Origin: a virus
Virus record (IMG/VR): IMGVR_UViG_3300025137_003799
Coordinates: 1 to 64,000 of that record
Reading direction: 5' to 3' (one strand)
Length of the DNA: 64,000 nt
Under the pieces are notes generated by a model. That model saw only the letters and a program-made list of their open reading frames with translations. It did no database searches and was not told the origin of the DNA. The position numbers and the translations under genes were made by a program. Below are positions 41,752 to 50,690 of this stretch, piece after piece (position 1 is the first letter of the stretch; the number at the start of each line of letters is the position of its first letter).

Positions 41752-42057
41752 ATGGCAATCATAAGAAAAGATAGATCATTCGACAAGATTTTTGATGAAG
41801 TAACACTAGAAAAAATACCAATGCATTATATATTAGAGGTTAGATTACACCTAGCTGATGGAACAAGTATAGATCTAGACAGAAGTAAGGTAGTACATCT
41901 TAGGGATCCTAGTGAAATTACTCAAATGGTAGGCAGAACAGATGTAACTGATGTAGCAATTAGTTTAGACTATGAGAATATTAAAAAGGATATCAGTAAT
42001 AAAGTTAAAGGTGTATTGGGTACGTTCTTTAAAGAAGATAAAGAGGAACCAAAATGA
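41752..42057 (+). CDS. Hypothetical protein, 101 aa
   Basis: ATG 41752 lies 8 bases after AAGGAG; the ATG at 41731 is upstream of that site. The protein, MAIIRKDRSFDKIFDEV then YILEVRLHLADGTSIDL, looks like a small alpha/beta fold with a C-terminal acidic/basic end. It overlaps the methyltransferase gene by 4 bases. Not recognised. Confidence 0.62.
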   Translation: MAIIRKDRSFDKIFDEVTLEKIPMHYILEVRLHLADGTSIDLDRSKVVHLRDPSEITQMVGRTDVTDVAISLDYENIKKDISNKVKGVLGTFFKEDKEEPK

Positions 42058-42737
42058 GTAATGAATATGTAAGTCCTCTAGCGACTCAGGAATATAAAGG
42101 TCCTGGAGACTACTTGGGTGCAATAAAAGAACACTTTGACAAACAGAATTATTCAAGAGAACGATGGGCTACGCATTCAGAAAGTAGCCATAATCTAATA
42201 CCTTATGTAAACAATTTAAAACCAAATCTAGTATTAGATATTGGTTGTGGCACAAATCCATACAAAGGAGAAATTGATAATCTTATTGGAATGGATCTTG
42301 GGAATTATCCTGAAGCTGATATTAACCTGAGTTGCAATAGAGTACATGAACTAGGTATTTTTCAGCCGGGTTGTGCTGATGTAGTAATGGCTCTAGGTTC
42401 AATTAACTTTGGATCATTTGAAGATATTAAAAGACAGATCAGTATATGTATTGATTGGTGTAAACCTGGCGGACAACTTATAATGAGATGTAGATTAGGA
42501 AAAGATAATCCAAGGAACAGAAATAATGATAGACATCTATTTAAAACGTTTAATCAACATCCTTGGAAATGGGATCAAATATATGAGATCACTGAACTCT
42601 GGAAAGACCGTGTAGAATTTTTACACGAGCCAATACCAGAAACAGCCGCTGGAGGCGATACTAATGGCGCTGGGCATGGTAAGCCTGATCCTAATAGAAA
42701 TATAGACTTAGCAGTCTGGTACTGGAGAAAACTATGA
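42054..42737 (+). CDS. Class I SAM-dependent methyltransferase
   Basis: A 227-residue methyltransferase with LVLDIGCGTNPYKG as the SAM loop, LIGMDLGNYPEADIN for the acidic end of the second strand, and ADVVMALGSINFG for the fourth. The C-terminal tail is Asn/Gly-rich (AGGDTNGAGHGKP). It belongs to a late operon with four-base overlaps on both sides. Target unknown; the late context suggests a virion or surface component. Confidence 0.82.
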   Translation: MSNEYVSPLATQEYKGPGDYLGAIKEHFDKQNYSRERWATHSESSHNLIPYVNNLKPNLVLDIGCGTNPYKGEIDNLIGMDLGNYPEADINLSCNRVHELGIFQPGCADVVMALGSINFGSFEDIKRQISICIDWCKPGGQLIMRCRLGKDNPRNRNNDRHLFKTFNQHPWKWDQIYEITELWKDRVEFLHEPIPETAAGGDTNGAGHGKPDPNRNIDLAVWYWRKL

Positions 42738-43882
42738 AAATAAATGATATACTTTATGAAGCATTACCGCCTGATGACAACCCTTTTGGAGACGACAAAA
42801 GATCTCAGAAAGATAAAGAAAAAGCGGCATATATGGCTAGTCTTACAAAGGTCGCAACGTGGATGGGTCCAAACAGTAAAACTTGGAATGATGCATCAAA
42901 CAAACTAGCAATTAAGATGTACAAACAAGGATACAATCCTAAAGAAATATGGGGAATAACACAAAACATAATGGGAACAGATGGTCATTGGCGCCAAGAA
43001 ATAGATGATAGTGGATCTCGTCTAATTCCAAATGCTAAAGGTGATACTATGGGAGATCAGATATATCACCCTGAACTTTATAAAGCATATCCAGGAATGA
43101 GAGACATACCAATTGATGCAAATTGGGACAACAGAGGATCTAGTGCTGGAGGAATGGTAAGTAATGGTAAAATTTATATTGGAAGTTACTACTCAGATGA
43201 TAAAACTAAAATTGAAGACAGACGAAGACTTGGAACAGGAAATCACGAATGGGGTCATGTAATTCAAAATAAATTTGAACCAAAATTTAGTGACGGAGAC
43301 AATCCAAGGACAGACTTAATTACAACAGTTGCTAGACAAAATAATATTACTCCTGATGCGGCATACAACGCCAAGGGCGGTGAGCATATGACTAGTGCTT
43401 CTGAGGTTAGACATGATATGTCAAAGTCGGAGAGAGCAGCTACATTTCCTGACTTAACTCAGGGTGCAGACTTTAATCCTGCAAAAAGAATTACTATAGA
43501 TAAAACTGATAAAGTTCCAGCATTTGACTATAACAATCCAAACAAAAATAGAAATGCAATTAAAGGTGTTAGTGGTCCGCTCAAGGATATAGGCCTGGGA
43601 ACGAAGCATGTAACGTTTGATAATCCACATCTTACTGACATATATCGAGATCCTAGCAAAGCTGATCTTGACAAAATTAGACGAGATTTAGCAGGAGGCA
43701 ATACCTCAGGCAGTGGAGGCTCAGGTGCAGGCGGAACCAAACCTATAAAGAGACCCACTGGAAATAAAAAAATAAAGTATGGTGGAAAAGGTAAAAACGG
43801 TCTAGGAACAATGACAAGTACGGGCCAAGTATTAGATTGGAAACCTAAATCAGACGCTCCACCAGGAGCAGACGGCAAATGA
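42734..43882 (+). CDS. Zinc-metallopeptidase-like late protein, 382 aa
   Basis: The protein starts MKINDILYEALPPD and has a putative zincin motif H171-EWG-H175 (GNHEWGHVIQNKFEP) in its middle, as in peptidases and toxin domains. The C-terminal third is Gly/Lys-rich and low in complexity. The N-terminal MKI(N/D)DIL is shared with the next gene. A virion-delivered peptidase or a processing protease are both possible. The third zinc ligand is not evident. Confidence 0.65.
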   Translation: MKINDILYEALPPDDNPFGDDKRSQKDKEKAAYMASLTKVATWMGPNSKTWNDASNKLAIKMYKQGYNPKEIWGITQNIMGTDGHWRQEIDDSGSRLIPNAKGDTMGDQIYHPELYKAYPGMRDIPIDANWDNRGSSAGGMVSNGKIYIGSYYSDDKTKIEDRRRLGTGNHEWGHVIQNKFEPKFSDGDNPRTDLITTVARQNNITPDAAYNAKGGEHMTSASEVRHDMSKSERAATFPDLTQGADFNPAKRITIDKTDKVPAFDYNNPNKNRNAIKGVSGPLKDIGLGTKHVTFDNPHLTDIYRDPSKADLDKIRRDLAGGNTSGSGGSGAGGTKPIKRPTGNKKIKYGGKGKNGLGTMTSTGQVLDWKPKSDAPPGADGK

Positions 43883-44070
43883 AAATAGATGATATTCTTA
43901 AATTACCCAGTATAAAAATCGGAGACGAGATCATGGTGGGTAAATTTAAGAATCGTAAAGCAGTAGTTACTGGATTTACAAAAGATGAAAATAATCAGCC
44001 TGTTTTAAAAACAACCAAAGGCGACCAAAAACTATTTAAACCAAGGATAGTTAAACTAATGGATAAGTAA
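43879..44070 (+). CDS. Small late protein, 63 aa
   Basis: MKIDDILKLPSIKIGDEI, then KFKNRKAVVTGFTKDENNQ and KTTKGDQKLFKPRI. An SH3-like beta barrel is likely. It shares its first residues with the 42734 protein. Proteins of this pattern occur in marine T4-like phages, as I recall; function unknown. Confidence 0.65.
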   Translation: MKIDDILKLPSIKIGDEIMVGKFKNRKAVVTGFTKDENNQPVLKTTKGDQKLFKPRIVKLMDK

Positions 44071-44071
44071 A

Positions 44072-44317
44072 ATGAAATTAGACTTACATGGCTATAGAGT
44101 CCACGATGCCTGGCATAAATTTAAATTACATATACTAGAATGTTACCATTATAAATATAAGCACACAACAATTGTAACAGGTCACGGCAAAATCTCTGAG
44201 GAGATTAAAGACTGGTGTGTAGCCAGTCCTTACGTCAGACATGTAGAACGAATGTCCCCAAATACTGGAGCATATAAATTAACTTTCTGGAAACAGAAGA
44301 GCGGATACAATAAATGA
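44072..44317 (+). CDS. Smr-domain protein
   Basis: An 81-residue stand-alone Smr domain: LDLHGYRVHDAWHKF at the start, TTIVTGHGKISEEIKDW in the middle (the TGxGK nuclease signature), and a basic C-terminus. Smr domains nick or cut RNA or branched DNA. Here it could cut mRNA or collided ribosome complexes. All core residues are present. Confidence 0.85.
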   Translation: MKLDLHGYRVHDAWHKFKLHILECYHYKYKHTTIVTGHGKISEEIKDWCVASPYVRHVERMSPNTGAYKLTFWKQKSGYNK

Positions 44318-44580
44318 ATTTCTTTAAAAAAGCAAAACATCATCTAGCCGTAGAAACAGGCTGGGGTTACTGGTACCACTTGTGGCATAGTCTAAAAAAT
44401 AGTTGGACTCTACTTGTGATTGTTTTTAAAAGTACCGTACATGGATTTTGTCCATGGATATGGAAAGCAGATGCTCCACTTGGTGTTATTAAATTATACC
44501 ATCAGATTATGAAGATAGATCATATTAACAAACAAGATAAACTGAGGCAAAAACCAAAAAATGAACGATACCGAGATTAA
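44314..44580 (+). CDS. DUF6356-like small membrane protein, 88 aa
   Basis: VETGWGYWYHLWHSLKNSW followed by a membrane helix (LLVIVFKSTVHGFCPWIW) and then APLGVIKLYHQI. This resembles the DUF6356 group, in which a Gly-x-x-Tyr-x-x-His segment precedes a membrane helix; the match is from memory. The C-terminus is basic. It overlaps both neighbours. Confidence 0.62.
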   Translation: MNFFKKAKHHLAVETGWGYWYHLWHSLKNSWTLLVIVFKSTVHGFCPWIWKADAPLGVIKLYHQIMKIDHINKQDKLRQKPKNERYRD

Positions 44581-45139
44581 ACTTTTAACATTATTGAGTA
44601 GTTACGGTGACATAGTTGAACTTGATTGGAAGTTCGATACTGATGCTGTGATTAAAGAACTACAGCAGAGTTCCTGGATAGAAGGAACACATGGCAAACG
44701 TGCTATTAACTTAACTGGTCCAATAGAAGATATAGGACTGGAAGCAAAAGACAAGCATGATGCAGATCAACCAATTAATACAAACTGTACTCCGGGTATT
44801 CTCCCATTCTTTAACAAGTGGGAGAAGTTAGCACGTTGTAGAGCAGTTGAACTAAGTGCAGGTAGTTACTTTAAAATGCATCGAGATGCACATAAGATGC
44901 GTCCACAGATGCGTGTATTCATTCCACTTAACAAGGTAGATGTACATGAATGGAATTTTATATACAATACAGAGCGTGTACTGTTTAAGCCAGGCGTTCC
45001 TTATATACTAAACACTCGCAAACAACATGGCAGTTTTGCATTTGAAGGCGGAATATATCATGTGTTGATGAGTATCTACATAACTGAACACAATGTAAAA
45101 ACTGTTATGAATATGTTACCTAACTGCAAGGAATACTAA
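44561..45139 (+). CDS. Fe/2OG oxygenase-like (aspartyl hydroxylase type), copy 1
   Basis: A 192-residue double-stranded beta-helix protein with the iron pair H-x-D in FKMHRDAHKM and the second His in NTRKQHGSF, spaced as in aspartyl/asparaginyl hydroxylases. MRVFIPLNK matches the usual RVHIPL strand, and VLFKPGVPYILN the loop before the last His. The protein at 50687 is a clear paralogue. It sits next to the halogenase, so hydroxylation and halogenation of the same product are possible. Confidence 0.75.
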   Translation: MNDTEIKLLTLLSSYGDIVELDWKFDTDAVIKELQQSSWIEGTHGKRAINLTGPIEDIGLEAKDKHDADQPINTNCTPGILPFFNKWEKLARCRAVELSAGSYFKMHRDAHKMRPQMRVFIPLNKVDVHEWNFIYNTERVLFKPGVPYILNTRKQHGSFAFEGGIYHVLMSIYITEHNVKTVMNMLPNCKEY

Positions 45140-46320
45140 TGGATATTTGTATTGTAGGTGGCGGCACAGCAGGATGGATGACAGCAAGTTATCTAGCAAG
45201 TGTACTACCTGATAATATAACATTAATTGAAAGCCGTGATATACCAATTATTGGTGTAGGCGAGAGTACTGTTCCTAGTTTTACTGATTTTGTAAAAACT
45301 GTAGGGCTAACAGAACAAGATCTATTTAACATTGGCAGTATTAGAAAATATACAGCAAAACATTGTGACTGGCCACGAAAAGGTAAGGATTGGTTCCATC
45401 ATTTTATCTTTGATAAAACAGAAGAACAAGAACAACTACAGTGGTTAGAGAACTTGGAACTACCTGATAAGCATTGGAGACATAGTTATCATATTGATGC
45501 TACTAAGTTTAGTAGTCTATTACGTGAACGCTTTGTGGATAAGATAGACCATAATTATGATACTATTAAAAGAGTGGTATATACAGAATCCGGAATCACA
45601 AGACTTATAGGTGAAGAACGTGAATATACTGCTGACTTGTTTATAGATTGTAGTGGACTTAAACAAATACTTCTCAAAAACTTTACAAATTTAACAGAAT
45701 CAAACAACAGTCTAATAAACAATAAAGCATGGGCTGGACATGCCGATTACACAGACCAAGCAGGACCAGTCTATTATACTAGAACATTTGCCATGGATGC
45801 AGGATGGCAATGGAATATATGCTTACAAGACAGAGCAGGCTGTGGGTATGTTTTTAATGATCAACATATTGATAGTTATACAGCTAGAAAAGAATTTATA
45901 GATAAGTGTCCATTTAATCTAAGAAGAGACACACTTAAACTAATTGACTTTAAAAGCAAATGGAATACAAATCCATGGTGTAGTAATGTAGTAGCCATTG
46001 GACTTAGTGCAGGGTTCTTAGAGCCCCTAGAGAGTCAGAGCATATTCCTAACACAGATGCAGGTTCAAATGCTATGTAGACTTATAAACAAAAACAACAA
46101 TAAAAAATTATTCAATAAGTTTTGGAATATGATGATTAGACATATTGCTAAGTACCTGGAACTACATTATACTCTAAGTAGTAGAACAGATACATCATAC
46201 TGGAGAAGTTTCAATAAAACAGATACAGTTGTATATAAACATTCATATAGTCCTCTCTTTCATGAGTATGGGCATTCAGCAATAGCAGAGGCATATGGAG
46301 GAAAGTTGGTTAAACAATGA
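45139..46320 (+). CDS. Flavin-dependent (tryptophan-type) halogenase
   Basis: A 393-residue FAD halogenase. It shows the FAD loop GGGTAGW at 7-13, IIGVGESTVPSF at about 37, YTAKHCDW with Lys74 at the place of the catalytic Lys of PrnA-type enzymes, GWQWNI (family GWxWxIP; here Cys replaces Pro), and FLEPLESQSIFL near the end. It is shorter than PrnA (about 538 aa), so the C-terminal substrate region differs. Chlorination or bromination of an indole or phenol group is expected, but free tryptophan need not be the substrate. Tryptophan-halogenase-like genes are known in marine cyanophages. Confidence 0.88.
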   Translation: MDICIVGGGTAGWMTASYLASVLPDNITLIESRDIPIIGVGESTVPSFTDFVKTVGLTEQDLFNIGSIRKYTAKHCDWPRKGKDWFHHFIFDKTEEQEQLQWLENLELPDKHWRHSYHIDATKFSSLLRERFVDKIDHNYDTIKRVVYTESGITRLIGEEREYTADLFIDCSGLKQILLKNFTNLTESNNSLINNKAWAGHADYTDQAGPVYYTRTFAMDAGWQWNICLQDRAGCGYVFNDQHIDSYTARKEFIDKCPFNLRRDTLKLIDFKSKWNTNPWCSNVVAIGLSAGFLEPLESQSIFLTQMQVQMLCRLINKNNNKKLFNKFWNMMIRHIAKYLELHYTLSSRTDTSYWRSFNKTDTVVYKHSYSPLFHEYGHSAIAEAYGGKLVKQ

Positions 46321-47270
46321 AAAAGAACACAGGAAAAAATTGGTACTCAGGTGATAGTGTAAAAGATCTTGTCGATAATGTAGATGCTGACAAGCAGATA
46401 AAAGTACAAGGCGACACTAACACAGATTCAAACTACGAAGATGAAATGTATAGTGCAGAACAAATGGAACGTCAGAAGGATATGGATAACATATTTAAAG
46501 TGGATGGTGTACCAAGTCGTTGGCAACACAATAAACTTAGAAGCACCTGGCATTTTGATCCATTCGAGGATCCTAACGAACAGAGCTTCGTAGTACCCTG
46601 TAGATTTGAAGGCGACTTTAGTGTTGCTATTAACTATGCTCTACAGGAAGCAAAAGAGATGACGATAGGAAACTATCGTAGTCGTAACGACAGTAAACAA
46701 GATAAAGATATGCATGATGGAGAAATCATTGATGCGGTCAACGCCAGTGGTAAAGATGATGTTAGTTGTATGTTCTATGACAAAGTAGTTCGCACAAAAT
46801 TTAATAAAGACACAGGCGAAAAGCAAGTATTAGAGAATCGTATACCTGAATATGATATACTTTTTAATGTTATTAAAGAGCTTGATGTAGATGTTCATCA
46901 GAGTCGTTTACACATACAAAGACTAAGCCAAGTAACACCCATACATATTGACAATCAGATGCGTTATGCTCGTCCAGGCTGGGATAAGGTATGGAGAGAA
47001 GCTGGTGCAGATAAGAATCCACTAAAGTTACGCAGGTTCCTTATACATCTACAAGACTGGACACAAGGACATGTATGGCAGTTTGGCAATACATATCATC
47101 AGGGGTATCAAGCAGGCACAGTAACAACTTATGACTGGTGTAACATGCCACATGGTACTGCAAACTTTAGTTTTATACCCAGAGTTACATTCCAAATCAC
47201 AGGGTTTGTGTCTGAAAAAACACAATGGATGATTGATAATCCAGATCCAAACAGAGTTATAAGTGTTTAA
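46317..47270 (+). CDS. 2OG-oxygenase-like protein, copy 1 of second pair
   Basis: A 317-residue protein. The C-terminal half is a jelly-roll with THIDNQMR-like VTPIHIDNQMRYARPG as an H-x-D site and LRRFLIHLQDWTQGHVWQF, then DWCNMPHGTANF with the second His. The protein at 51236 aligns over this region (MIHIDNLPGM, LRFLIMMEDWQPGQMVQF, STLPHATWN), so they are paralogues. The N-terminal 90 residues are acidic and extra. Oxygenase activity is inferred from the iron motif. Confidence 0.65.
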   Translation: MKKNTGKNWYSGDSVKDLVDNVDADKQIKVQGDTNTDSNYEDEMYSAEQMERQKDMDNIFKVDGVPSRWQHNKLRSTWHFDPFEDPNEQSFVVPCRFEGDFSVAINYALQEAKEMTIGNYRSRNDSKQDKDMHDGEIIDAVNASGKDDVSCMFYDKVVRTKFNKDTGEKQVLENRIPEYDILFNVIKELDVDVHQSRLHIQRLSQVTPIHIDNQMRYARPGWDKVWREAGADKNPLKLRRFLIHLQDWTQGHVWQFGNTYHQGYQAGTVTTYDWCNMPHGTANFSFIPRVTFQITGFVSEKTQWMIDNPDPNRVISV

Positions 47271-47601
47271 AAGATTCCGCAAATGGTTCAATATAGACCA
47301 TGTTGTGGATATGACTGTCGATCTGTTCTTAATCCTATTTGATGTACTAACATCACCTATACTAATTGTTGTTAGATTGACACGTTGGATAATAGGCAAG
47401 TACTTGTTGGATGGGTTGAAAAACAAAATAAAAAGACTAATACATTGGACAAAGGGTAAACCAGCACTACTACAAATTGTAATCTGGACAACAACCCTAT
47501 GTGTATCACTATTAATTCTTACATTGATGTGGTTCTTTGGACAAGCAATTACAGAACTTGCTCAGGAAATGTGGGGCCATCAAGGATTAGATATAGAATG
47601 A
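47263..47601 (+). CDS. Two-helix membrane protein, 112 aa
   Basis: The start is GTG at 47263, overlapping the upstream stop. Two hydrophobic segments are present (about 15-40, DLFLILFDVLTSPILIVV; about 68-92, QIVIWTTTLCVSLLILTLMW) with a basic loop between. Topology is probably both ends in the cytoplasm. Not recognised. Confidence 0.68.
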   Translation: MFKRFRKWFNIDHVVDMTVDLFLILFDVLTSPILIVVRLTRWIIGKYLLDGLKNKIKRLIHWTKGKPALLQIVIWTTTLCVSLLILTLMWFFGQAITELAQEMWGHQGLDIE

Positions 47602-48386
47602 ATCTAGAAGACTATACAGAATACAAGCATAAGAATTTTCCAGCTACTAAAAAGGACGCTAGAGTGCCAGGTGAAACACTATTGTGGTATGGCAAGGACC
47701 AGCAGGAAAAGGATAAGACTCCGGAAGTCATGACGCTACACTTAGAACAGTCAAGGGATTGGACTGATGTAGATATTAGTTATGCTTGGAATAGCCTGGG
47801 TTATCGTGGCCCAGAGCCAGACTATACAGCAAACAAGAAGATACTACTAGCAGGCGGTTCAATGTTAATGGGCGTTGGTTTACCTATTGAAGAAACACTA
47901 CCAGTAGTACTAGCCAAACATTTTAATGCAGACTATCTAAACTTGAGTGACTATGATAGCCTAACAGAAATAACTGCACCTTTGGAGCAATTAGGTGTTG
48001 ACTATGATCCTGACTATGTTATAATAGGGGATACAAGATTTGTAGTTGAAAATAATTGGCTTATGGCATTCATAAAACAGAAACTAAAACTACATGGCGT
48101 TGACATTCGCAGAGAAGATTTACAATTTTTCCAACAAGCGTTTGACAATACAAACCATAGTGTACTCACAGTATACAATGGATTCATACAAAATTTATTT
48201 CCTAAAGCAAAGGTATTATTCCTTATTGCTCCTAGGAAAAACTTTAACTTTGATACAGGGTTTGAGAATCAACTAACTATAAGCAAAGACTATATGGTTG
48301 ATTTAAGCAGAGACAATGCACACCCTGGACCAAATTCAATAATAACAATAGCAAAAGAAATAATTAGGAGACTAGAAGATGGTTGA
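47598..48386 (+). CDS. SGNH-like hydrolase
   Basis: ATG 47598 overlaps the previous stop; the frame upstream of it is not coding. A 262-residue protein with ILLAGGSMLMGVGLPIEETLP for the nucleophile block (Gly-Gly-Ser) and DNAHPGPNSI for the DxxH block near the C-terminus. SGNH enzymes remove or add acyl groups on sugars and lipids. It lies among tailoring genes, so de- or transacetylation of a surface product is plausible. Confidence 0.7.
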   Translation: MNLEDYTEYKHKNFPATKKDARVPGETLLWYGKDQQEKDKTPEVMTLHLEQSRDWTDVDISYAWNSLGYRGPEPDYTANKKILLAGGSMLMGVGLPIEETLPVVLAKHFNADYLNLSDYDSLTEITAPLEQLGVDYDPDYVIIGDTRFVVENNWLMAFIKQKLKLHGVDIRREDLQFFQQAFDNTNHSVLTVYNGFIQNLFPKAKVLFLIAPRKNFNFDTGFENQLTISKDYMVDLSRDNAHPGPNSIITIAKEIIRRLEDG

Positions 48387-49062
48387 TAAGCAGTATATTT
48401 TAACTGTGGGTATCGCTGGAAGTAGGTGGGGAAGAGTAGAATCAGTACTATGTAATACACATAATCACTTGATTGACAGTAGTTCATGGCGAGAATACAA
48501 TATGGACAATCCAAAAAACAACACAGGACATATGCATGCCTTTTGGGGGCCATATAATAGACTGGGTGAACAGTTTGATCAGTTGGAGTTACTTGGTGTA
48601 GAACAGTTTAGACATCAAATGGATAAAGAGTTTGATGCGACAAATCCTGCACCATATAGATTTATACGTTGTCATTGGTTTTGTTATCAACTAGAATGGT
48701 TAGTAAAAAATTGTCCTGACATGTGGCTATTGTTTGTATTTCGCGAGCCTGAAATGAGTTTACGTTGGTGGTATGAAAGTGGCGGTTGGGATATCAGTTA
48801 TCCTAATTACAAATGGTATGGATCAGAGGCTGTGTTAGAACGACAGGTTCACGTGGAAAATAAATATATGCATAAATTCATAAAAGACAGAGGACTTGAA
48901 TTTGATTATTCATTAGCAGATGCAGACAAGTGGTATGCAAAGCATATGCCTGAACTAGGAGATTTATCCGGAACAGACTGGGCAGCGGCCGCACAAGCAG
49001 ATGGATTGGATAATACACTATACCCAATACTTTACAAAGGAAACAAAGATGCTAAAAACTAG
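48379..49062 (+). CDS. Sulfotransferase-like P-loop protein, copy 1
   Basis: A 227-residue protein with ILTVGIAGSRWGRVESVL as the phosphosulfate-type loop, FIRCHWFCYQLEWLV, WLLFVFREPEMSLRWWYES for the 3'-phosphate-binding strand, and a helical end. The 50040 protein has the same order, so they are paralogues. True sulfotransferases have a similar GxxxSG loop and an R-x-P motif, here REP. Substrate unknown. Confidence 0.62.
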   Translation: MVDKQYILTVGIAGSRWGRVESVLCNTHNHLIDSSSWREYNMDNPKNNTGHMHAFWGPYNRLGEQFDQLELLGVEQFRHQMDKEFDATNPAPYRFIRCHWFCYQLEWLVKNCPDMWLLFVFREPEMSLRWWYESGGWDISYPNYKWYGSEAVLERQVHVENKYMHKFIKDRGLEFDYSLADADKWYAKHMPELGDLSGTDWAAAAQADGLDNTLYPILYKGNKDAKN

Positions 49063-50050
49063 ACAAGGGCGTATTAGATATACAGAAACAATAGAGGAAT
49101 TGTTACGAGAAGGCAGCAATAGGATGCCTGAAAGCCAACATGATCGCAAGCCAGCTGATGGTAAAATTAAATTTGACAACATAGACTTTAGAGGTGCTGA
49201 CTTATCTAATATGAAATTTGATGGTTTACTATTTGATGAATGTGACTTTACAGGAGCAAACCTAACAAACACAGAATTTTATAAGTGTGGTATGAGAAGT
49301 TCTATACTACACAGAGTTGTAGCAGATGGTGCCAGCTTTATTAATGTTAACATGCGAGAAAGTAAATTTACAGAAGCATATTGTATAGGTGCTAACTTCG
49401 AAGCATGTAATATGTTACATACTAATATGTGGGACACAAACCTGAATTACGCAACAATAATCGGAAACGATATGCGTAAAGTTAATTTGCGTGACTGCCG
49501 TATCAAACATGCAGTAATGAAAAACAACAAACTACGTGGTGCTAATTTACGTGATGTGCAGTTTACATGGACAAATGGTATCCCACGTTTCTTTTATGAT
49601 AGTAAGATAAACTTTGAACAAGCTGATCCAGAAGATTGGTTTTATGGTTATAAACTAGCGGCGGCAGATGGTAAAGGTATATATCATCCTGCAATTAAGT
49701 ATAGTGTTGGTAAAGTATTTGACGCAGAGTATCAGGATTCAGATCCAGAAAAACATATTCCGATTAGTAAAAAATATAATAGTGGTATTGCACTAGCACC
49801 CTTGGATTGGATCCTACGTGAATGGGTACTATGTGGTGGCTATGGAGATTACCAAGCATTCCGTTGTAAGTTCCAAGCTAAAGATGTAATTGAGAACGAA
49901 GGCAATACTAAGTTTAATGTTCGTAAAATGGAAGTTGTGGAACAAGTTGACTTGGCACCATTTTATGCAGAGATTTCAGAGGATATTGGATATCATACAG
50001 GCGGAACAGCGTCTGCTATTGATGACTTTAGAATTAGTGATGAGCAGTAA
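49049..50050 (+). CDS. Pentapeptide-repeat protein, 333 aa
   Basis: ATG 49049 lies after AAAGGAAAC. The middle (about 40-180) is built of pentapeptide repeats A(D/N)LxX: FRGADLSNMKFDG, FTGANLTN, CIGANFEACN, VNLRDCRIK, RGANLRDV. They form a square beta-helix, sometimes a DNA mimic against gyrase. The remaining 150 residues form a second, unassigned domain with FDAEYQDSDPE and CGGYGDYQAFRC. It stands between the two P-loop paralogues. Confidence 0.85.
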   Translation: MLKTRQGRIRYTETIEELLREGSNRMPESQHDRKPADGKIKFDNIDFRGADLSNMKFDGLLFDECDFTGANLTNTEFYKCGMRSSILHRVVADGASFINVNMRESKFTEAYCIGANFEACNMLHTNMWDTNLNYATIIGNDMRKVNLRDCRIKHAVMKNNKLRGANLRDVQFTWTNGIPRFFYDSKINFEQADPEDWFYGYKLAAADGKGIYHPAIKYSVGKVFDAEYQDSDPEKHIPISKKYNSGIALAPLDWILREWVLCGGYGDYQAFRCKFQAKDVIENEGNTKFNVRKMEVVEQVDLAPFYAEISEDIGYHTGGTASAIDDFRISDEQ

Positions 50051-50690
50051 TATTTGGTTTACCGGCGTACCCGGTAGTAAATGGAGCGGAGTTGATATAC
50101 AACTTCGCAACATGCTACCATGTGATCGTACAGACGAAACTCCTGATAGAGTACACTATCACAGAGTTAATACCCCAGGCGATAAGAACAATGGACATCG
50201 TGGAAGTTATTGGGGACCAGGCATGGGTTGTGGTGAACATTGGACTAACTTAAACCACTTAACAAAAGAAAGTTTAGAGACAGACATTGAAGACGTATTC
50301 TATGGTGAAGGCTATAGAATACTTAAAAGTCACTTCTTTGCTAGACACCATAACCTAGATTACATATGGAATACCTTTAAAAATGATTGGATGATTTTAT
50401 TATATAGGGAATCACAATCCAGTTTTAGTTGGTGGGCTAATGTTATGGATTTCGGTGAAGGACATTATCCAGACTACACACCGGGATATAAAGATTATAA
50501 TACTATGCGTCCAAAGTTGTTTGAAGAGAACGAAGCAATATTTCATTTTGGATTAAAGATGGGTATGCAGTTTAAAAAATGGGATCCAAAAACAAGTGTA
50601 GATATGATTCCAGGATTTGATGCGGCCGCGGCTGCAGAAATAAATAAAAGTGCTGACGATGTATATGTTGCAGTTGCGAGGATAGAGTGA
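50040..50690 (+). CDS. Sulfotransferase-like P-loop protein, copy 2
   Basis: ATG 50040 overlaps the pentapeptide gene end. A 216-residue protein with IWFTGVPGSKWSGVDIQL, RILKSHFFARHHNLDYIW and MILLYRESQSSFSWWANV, each aligned with the copy at 48379. An Ala-rich stretch near the C-terminus (DAAAAAE) is coded with a NotI site. It overlaps the next gene by 4 bases. Role as for the first copy. Confidence 0.62.
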   Translation: MSSNIWFTGVPGSKWSGVDIQLRNMLPCDRTDETPDRVHYHRVNTPGDKNNGHRGSYWGPGMGCGEHWTNLNHLTKESLETDIEDVFYGEGYRILKSHFFARHHNLDYIWNTFKNDWMILLYRESQSSFSWWANVMDFGEGHYPDYTPGYKDYNTMRPKLFEENEAIFHFGLKMGMQFKKWDPKTSVDMIPGFDAAAAAEINKSADDVYVAVARIE

